From NCBI GenBank assembly GCA_017467275.1, contig JAFTSN010000028.1, forward strand, positions 1 through 45,607: 45,607 nt of DNA, in the 5' to 3' direction. Shown piece by piece: positions 42,432 through 45,607 of this stretch. The translations under genes were made by a program, and so were the position numbers. This DNA is from Clostridia bacterium. GTDB lineage: Bacteria > Bacillota > Clostridia > Christensenellales > Borkfalkiaceae. Numbering within the stretch: the stretch's first letter is position 1; the number at the start of each line of letters is the position of its first letter. The notes below the pieces were generated by a model. The model saw only the letters and a program-made list of their open reading frames with translations, had not been told where the DNA came from and did not search any database.

Positions 42432-43292
42432 ATGCCGAAGGTTATACAGTGGTTTCCCGGGCACATGACGAAAGCCATGCGCGAAATGGAAGAAAAGCGC
42501 GATCTTTGCGACGGCGTAATCTGCGTTCTCGACGCGCGCGCGCCCGTGGCCACGCTCAATAAGAATTTAAGGAAGATATTCGGCGGGAAGCCGATTTTAT
42601 ATATCCTCAACAAAGCCGATCTTGCCGACGAAAAGGCAGACGGTTTTTTAAGGCTGATTGAAAAGGGCGGGCAGCAGTGCGTCAAAATCAACGCCGCAGA
42701 CGGGAATTCGCGGCATATCCTCATTCGTAAGCTCACGCAGATGACGGAGGAAAAACGTGCCCGCGCAGAGGAAAAGGGCGTCAACCGCACCTTCCGTTTT
42801 ATGGTTGCGGGGATTCCGAACACGGGAAAGAGCACGATCGTCAATTTGATGAGCGGTCAGAAAAAGGCGAAAACGGGAGATAAAGCGGGGATCACTCGCG
42901 GCGTGTCGTGGATCCGTCTCGGTGCATTCGATTTGTTGGATACGCCCGGCACGATGCCCCCCTCCTTTGATAATCAAACGCTTGCCCGCCATCTTGCCTA
43001 TATTGGGAGCATCAACGACGATATTCTCGACATCGGGGACGTGGCGTTCGAGCTGTTGGGGGAGCTGGCGGAAAAATATCCCGAGTATCTTACCGCGCGC
43101 TACGGAATCGAGGATTTTTCGGATAAGCTTTCGATGTATGAAACGCTCTGTAAGCGCAGGGGGTTTATCCTGCGGGGCGGGGAATTTGATTATGAGCGCG
43201 GGGCGCGCGCGCTTTTAGACGATTTTAGAAAAGGGCGGCTCGGAAGAGTGTGTTTGGAGTCGGCGTCCGATTGTACGGAAAACCCCTTTTGA
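42432..43292 (+). CDS. rbgA: Ribosome biogenesis GTPase RbgA (YlqF)
   Basis: A 286-residue circularly permuted GTPase needed for late 50S assembly. The order G4-G1-G3 is visible: NKAD at 60-63, GIPNTGKST at 127-135, DTPGTMPP near 172. FPGHMTKAMREM near the N-terminus and a C-terminal RNA-binding region (CKRRGFILRGGEFDYERGA) are typical. AGGAGGG precedes the ATG. Confidence 0.95.
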   Translation: MPKVIQWFPGHMTKAMREMEEKRDLCDGVICVLDARAPVATLNKNLRKIFGGKPILYILNKADLADEKADGFLRLIEKGGQQCVKINAADGNSRHILIRKLTQMTEEKRARAEEKGVNRTFRFMVAGIPNTGKSTIVNLMSGQKKAKTGDKAGITRGVSWIRLGAFDLLDTPGTMPPSFDNQTLARHLAYIGSINDDILDIGDVAFELLGELAEKYPEYLTARYGIEDFSDKLSMYETLCKRRGFILRGGEFDYERGARALLDDFRKGRLGRVCLESASDCTENPF

Positions 43293-43324
43293 CGGGGGCA
43301 GGGTTGAGACAAAAGGGAAAGAAT

Positions 43325-43945
43325 ATGAAAAAAATCTGGAACGCGGAAGAAAAACTGAAGATTGAGCGAACGTTGCAGGAAAAGGGATATACTTATATTG
43401 CGGGCGTGGACGAGGTGGGCAGAGGCCCGTTGGCGGGACCTGTTGTGTGCGCGGCGGTCATCATGCCGCTTGAAGCGGAAACGCTGATTGCGGGCGTGGA
43501 CGACAGTAAGAAGCTGTCGGCGAAAAAGCGGGAGCAGCTTGCCGAGCTCATTAAAGAGCGGGCGCTTGCCTATGCCATTTTTGAGGTGAGCGAGAGCCGC
43601 ATTGACGAGATCAATATTTTGGAGGCGACTAAGGAGGGTATGAGAGAGGCGCTGTTGGCGCTCGATATTAAGCCCGAGGTCGTGATCACGGACGGGAATA
43701 TGACGCTTGATATTCCGTTTCCGCAGTCGAGCGTTATCCACGGCGACGCGCTGTCCTATTCCATCGGCGCGGCGAGTATCGTTGCCAAGGTCTACCGTGA
43801 CGCGCTCATGGACGAGTTCGCAAAGGTTTATCCCGCATACGGCTTTGAGCGCAACAAGGGCTACGGCACCGCGGAGCATATTCAGGGAATCAAGGAGCAC
43901 GGCTTATGCCCCATTCATCGCAGGACGTTCACAAAAAAGTTTTAG
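43325..43945 (+). CDS. rnhB: Ribonuclease HII
   Basis: A 206-residue nuclease removing ribonucleotides from DNA. AGVDEVGRGPLAGPVV gives the first acidic pair (D29, E30); further acids lie in VVITDGN and in the DALSYSIGAASIVAKVYRD block. The start at 43325 follows AAAGGGAAAG; the 25 residues upstream in frame overlap rbgA and are unlike the family. Overlaps yraN by 40 bases. Confidence 0.94.
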   Translation: MKKIWNAEEKLKIERTLQEKGYTYIAGVDEVGRGPLAGPVVCAAVIMPLEAETLIAGVDDSKKLSAKKREQLAELIKERALAYAIFEVSESRIDEINILEATKEGMREALLALDIKPEVVITDGNMTLDIPFPQSSVIHGDALSYSIGAASIVAKVYRDALMDEFAKVYPAYGFERNKGYGTAEHIQGIKEHGLCPIHRRTFTKKF

Positions 43946-44265
43946 GAAAAAAGGGGGAGAGATTGGTCGTTAAATATCTCAAAAAGCAGGGTATGAGGAT
44001 ATTGAAGACTAATTTTACGACTCCTTTCGGCGAGGCGGATATTATCGCGCTAGATAGAGACGAGACCGTTTTTATCGAAGTCAAGACAAGGACGGGAGAC
44101 GGCTTTGGCAGACCCTCGGAGGCGGTGACGGAACAAAAGCGGCGGCGGTACCGTCGGATTGCGGAGTTTTATTGGCTTCAGACGGGCGAGGAACCGAACG
44201 CGAGGTTTGACGTCGCGGAGGTTTGGGCGGACGGTAAAATGGAATATATTAAAGCGGCGTTTTGA
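43906..44265 (+). CDS. yraN: UPF0102 family nuclease-like protein (YraN)
   Basis: A 119-residue YraN/UPF0102 protein with a restriction-endonuclease-like fold. GKKGERLVVKYLKKQG, the FGEADIIALDRDETVFIEVKTR core (D/ExK-like residues) and GRPSEAVTEQKRRRYRRIAEFYW are typical. Its biochemical role is still poorly known; it commonly follows rnhB. The start at 43906 lies inside rnhB, a 40-base overlap, and gives the usual family length. Confidence 0.9.
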   Translation: MPHSSQDVHKKVLGKKGERLVVKYLKKQGMRILKTNFTTPFGEADIIALDRDETVFIEVKTRTGDGFGRPSEAVTEQKRRRYRRIAEFYWLQTGEEPNARFDVAEVWADGKMEYIKAAF

Positions 44266-44334
44266 TAAGGCGGTCCGAATGAGCCCGAAAATGATATTTT
44301 TTATAAAAATATTTTCAAAACCGTTCGCTAAAAT

Positions 44335-44363
44335 TTGACAACTTTCGCAAAGTGTGGTATAGT
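44335..44363 (+). promoter_or_regulatory. xpt promoter
   Basis: TTGACA (44335-44340), 17 bases, TATAGT (44358-44363). Confidence 0.8.
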
Positions 44364-44369
44364 AATAGT

Positions 44370-44441
44370 ATAGTTCAAGAAGGAAGCACGACCTCGGTTA
44401 CGAATAATTACCTCGGTTTTGGAAAATTCTTGAATTTTTTC
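44370..44441 (+). promoter_or_regulatory. xpt leader with terminator-type hairpin, novel-looking regulatory element
   Basis: The predicted transcript starts near 44370 and at once folds as TTCAAGAA (44374-44381) with TTCTTGAA (44427-44434), followed by T6 (44435-44440). The enclosed loop holds two copies of ACCTCGGTT (44391-44399 and 44410-44418), which can pair as ACC/GGT and GGT/ACC. The layout is a transcription attenuator. It lacks the guanine-riboswitch junction sequences, so ligand and class are unknown. Confidence 0.5.
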
Positions 44442-44503
44442 GTTTTTTCTGACCGTTTTTGCGTGAGCGCGATGCGGAAAGAAATTTCTTATTGGGTGTG
44501 CGA

Positions 44504-45076
44504 ATGAAGGCTCTGGAAGAAAAAATCTTAAAAGAGGGAACCGTCCTGCCTGGAGACGTTTTGAAGGTCGGCAGCTTTTTGAATCAGCGGGTGGATACCG
44601 TGTTTTTGAAAAAGATGGCGGAGGAAACCAAGCGGCTGTTCGAGGGGATTGAGGTCACGAAGGTGCTCACGGTCGAGGCGTCGGGAATTGCGTTTGCAAC
44701 GGCGGTCGCGATGGAATTGGGCGTACCCATGGTCTTTGCTAAGAAGCATCCGTCCGCGAACGTTTCGGGCGAGCAATATTTTTCTCCCGTCTATTCCTTT
44801 ACGCATAAGACGACCTACGATATCGCCGTCAGCAAGGAATATATTCAGCCGACGGACAAGATTCTTATCACCGACGATTTTCTTGCGAACGGGAATGCCT
44901 TAAAGGGCTTGATCGATATCGTCAAGCAGGCGGGCGCAAAGGTCGCGGGGTGCTGTGCGGAGATTGAAAAGGGGTTTCAGGGCGGCGGCGACGCATTGAG
45001 AGCGGCGGGCTATAAGGTCGAATCGCTGGCGATCGTCGAAAAAATGGAGAACGGAAGCATCGTTTTCCGCGGTTAA
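44504..45076 (+). CDS. xpt: Xanthine phosphoribosyltransferase
   Basis: A 190-residue type I phosphoribosyltransferase salvaging xanthine to XMP. It begins MKALEEKILKEGTVLPGDVLKVGSFLNQRVD, as Xpt does. VLTVEASGIAFA and VFAKKHPS are substrate loops, and the PRPP loop is ILITDDFLANGNALKGL. The start at 44504 is set by the family; the ribosome site (GGGTG) is poor, and a 12-base palindrome (44479-44490) lies just before it. Co-transcription with the following nucleoside-binding lipoprotein is likely. Confidence 0.93.
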   Translation: MKALEEKILKEGTVLPGDVLKVGSFLNQRVDTVFLKKMAEETKRLFEGIEVTKVLTVEASGIAFATAVAMELGVPMVFAKKHPSANVSGEQYFSPVYSFTHKTTYDIAVSKEYIQPTDKILITDDFLANGNALKGLIDIVKQAGAKVAGCCAEIEKGFQGGGDALRAAGYKVESLAIVEKMENGSIVFRG

Positions 45077-45152
45077 AATGCTTGCGGCGGGAAGCGCGCC
45101 GCGATTACAATCTGAAAAAAATTGCCCGAAAAGGGCGAAAGGAGATAATCTT

Positions 45153-45607
45153 ATGAAGAAAATTGTATCTTTGGCACTTTCTGCGATGTTGGCTACCACG
45201 ATGGTTGCCGGGCTTGCGTCCTGCGGAGAGGACAAGACCTACACGATCGGTCTTATCTGCTTGCACGGGTCCGAATCCACCTACGACAAGAACTTTATCG
45301 ACGCGATGAAGACCGCGGCGAAGAATAAAGGTCTTGAGGACGAGCTTACGATCGTGACGGGTATTCCCGAGGGCGAAGAATGCTACGACACCGCAATCGA
45401 CCTTGTCGAGAAGGGTTGTAAGGTTATTTTCGCCGACAGCTTCGGTCACGAAGCGTTCATGCTTCAGGCGGCGGAAGAAAACCCCGACGTTCAGTTCTGT
45501 CACGCGACGGGTACGATGGCGCACACGGAGAACGTCTCCAACTTCCAGAATGCGTTCGCTTCCATCTACGAGGGCAGATATCTTGCGGGCGTTGCGGCAG
45601 GTATGAA
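45153..45607 (+). CDS. BMP-family nucleoside-binding lipoprotein (partial)
   Basis: Only 151 residues are inside the window; the gene runs off the right edge. A signal peptide ends in a lipobox (VAGLASC, Cys24). The mature part starts KTYTIGLICLHGSESTYDKNFIDAMKTAA and reads VIFADSFGHEAFMLQAAEENPDVQFCHATGT, the pattern of the BMP/PnrA/Med substrate-binding family, which binds purine nucleosides for an ABC importer. AAAGGAGAT precedes the ATG. Its place after xpt points to purine uptake and salvage. Confidence 0.85.
   Translation, partial: MKKIVSLALSAMLATTMVAGLASCGEDKTYTIGLICLHGSESTYDKNFIDAMKTAAKNKGLEDELTIVTGIPEGEECYDTAIDLVEKGCKVIFADSFGHEAFMLQAAEENPDVQFCHATGTMAHTENVSNFQNAFASIYEGRYLAGVAAGM

Noticed and set aside
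44370-44503. Guanine (purine) riboswitch before xpt
   Set aside because: The conserved junction and loop sequences of that class are missing and the hairpin starts right at the transcript's 5' end; it is recorded as an unknown leader instead.
1-45607. CRISPR array, prophage or insertion sequence
   Set aside because: No regular spaced repeats, integrase, transposase or phage structural genes are present.

Overview
The window is a 45.6 kb piece of a bacterial chromosome that reads as a Clostridia-type Firmicute. It carries a SCIFF peptide with its radical SAM maturase, spore maturation genes spmA and spmB, a four-Cys ribosomal protein L33, a clostridial 2[4Fe-4S] ferredoxin, strong Shine-Dalgarno sites and near-consensus sigma-A promoters. 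Lipoproteins, amphipathic FtsY and no outer-membrane genes also fit. Codon use and operon style look like an uncultured gut clostridial lineage; that placement is inference. Almost everything is chromosomal core. I see no prophage, IS element, CRISPR array, rRNA or tRNA.

Layout. 1-900: tail of a MATE transporter, an AT-rich stretch with no convincing gene, then a terminator and promoter. 901-4967: aldo/keto reductase, the 50-residue SCIFF peptide (too short for routine gene calling), its maturase and a translationally coupled PLP decarboxylase-like enzyme. 5101-6506: MarR regulator plus DegV fatty-acid-binding protein behind a promoter with repeated palindromes. 6658-8967: a three-gene cassette of two small secreted proteins flanking an ER-type (SipW-like, Ser/His) signal peptidase, which looks like a TasA/camelysin-style surface fibre system. 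9066-10555: aminotransferase and a small membrane protein. 10705-14232: rpmG-secE-nusG-rplK-rplA-rplJ-rplL, with two L1-binding leader motifs and an L10 attenuator leader.

14300-21268: mini HTH gene, rsmA, PAP2 phosphatase, cysteine desulfurase, ferredoxin, a TrmN6-like methyltransferase, rsmI, a lipoprotein, and spmAB. 21387-25065: metG-tatD-TatD-linked radical SAM. 25208-27757: divergent cyclophilin-like lipoprotein, an unrecognised protein and an RsfA-like coiled-coil regulator. 27844-31092 (minus): dnaA-mnmG, divergent from recF. 32432-36355: VanW-family protein, asnS, plsX. 36352-44265: rnc, smc, ftsY, trmD, rbgA, rnhB, yraN. 44335-45607: xpt behind a terminator-type leader, and the start of a BMP-family nucleoside-binding lipoprotein, suggesting purine salvage plus uptake under one control.

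The most unusual signals are: (1) the SipW-like cassette with two unrecognised substrates that share a G-x-x-T-L-S-F-x-x-Q motif just after the signal peptide; (2) four genes (rsmA, PAP2, spmA and the mini HTH) whose -10 box lies exactly 6 nt before the ATG and which have no Shine-Dalgarno, so they are predicted leaderless; (3) a compact xpt leader that is not the classical guanine riboswitch; (4) the SCIFF maturase coupled to a PLP enzyme; and (5) dnaA followed directly by mnmG and facing recF, with no DnaA-box cluster between.
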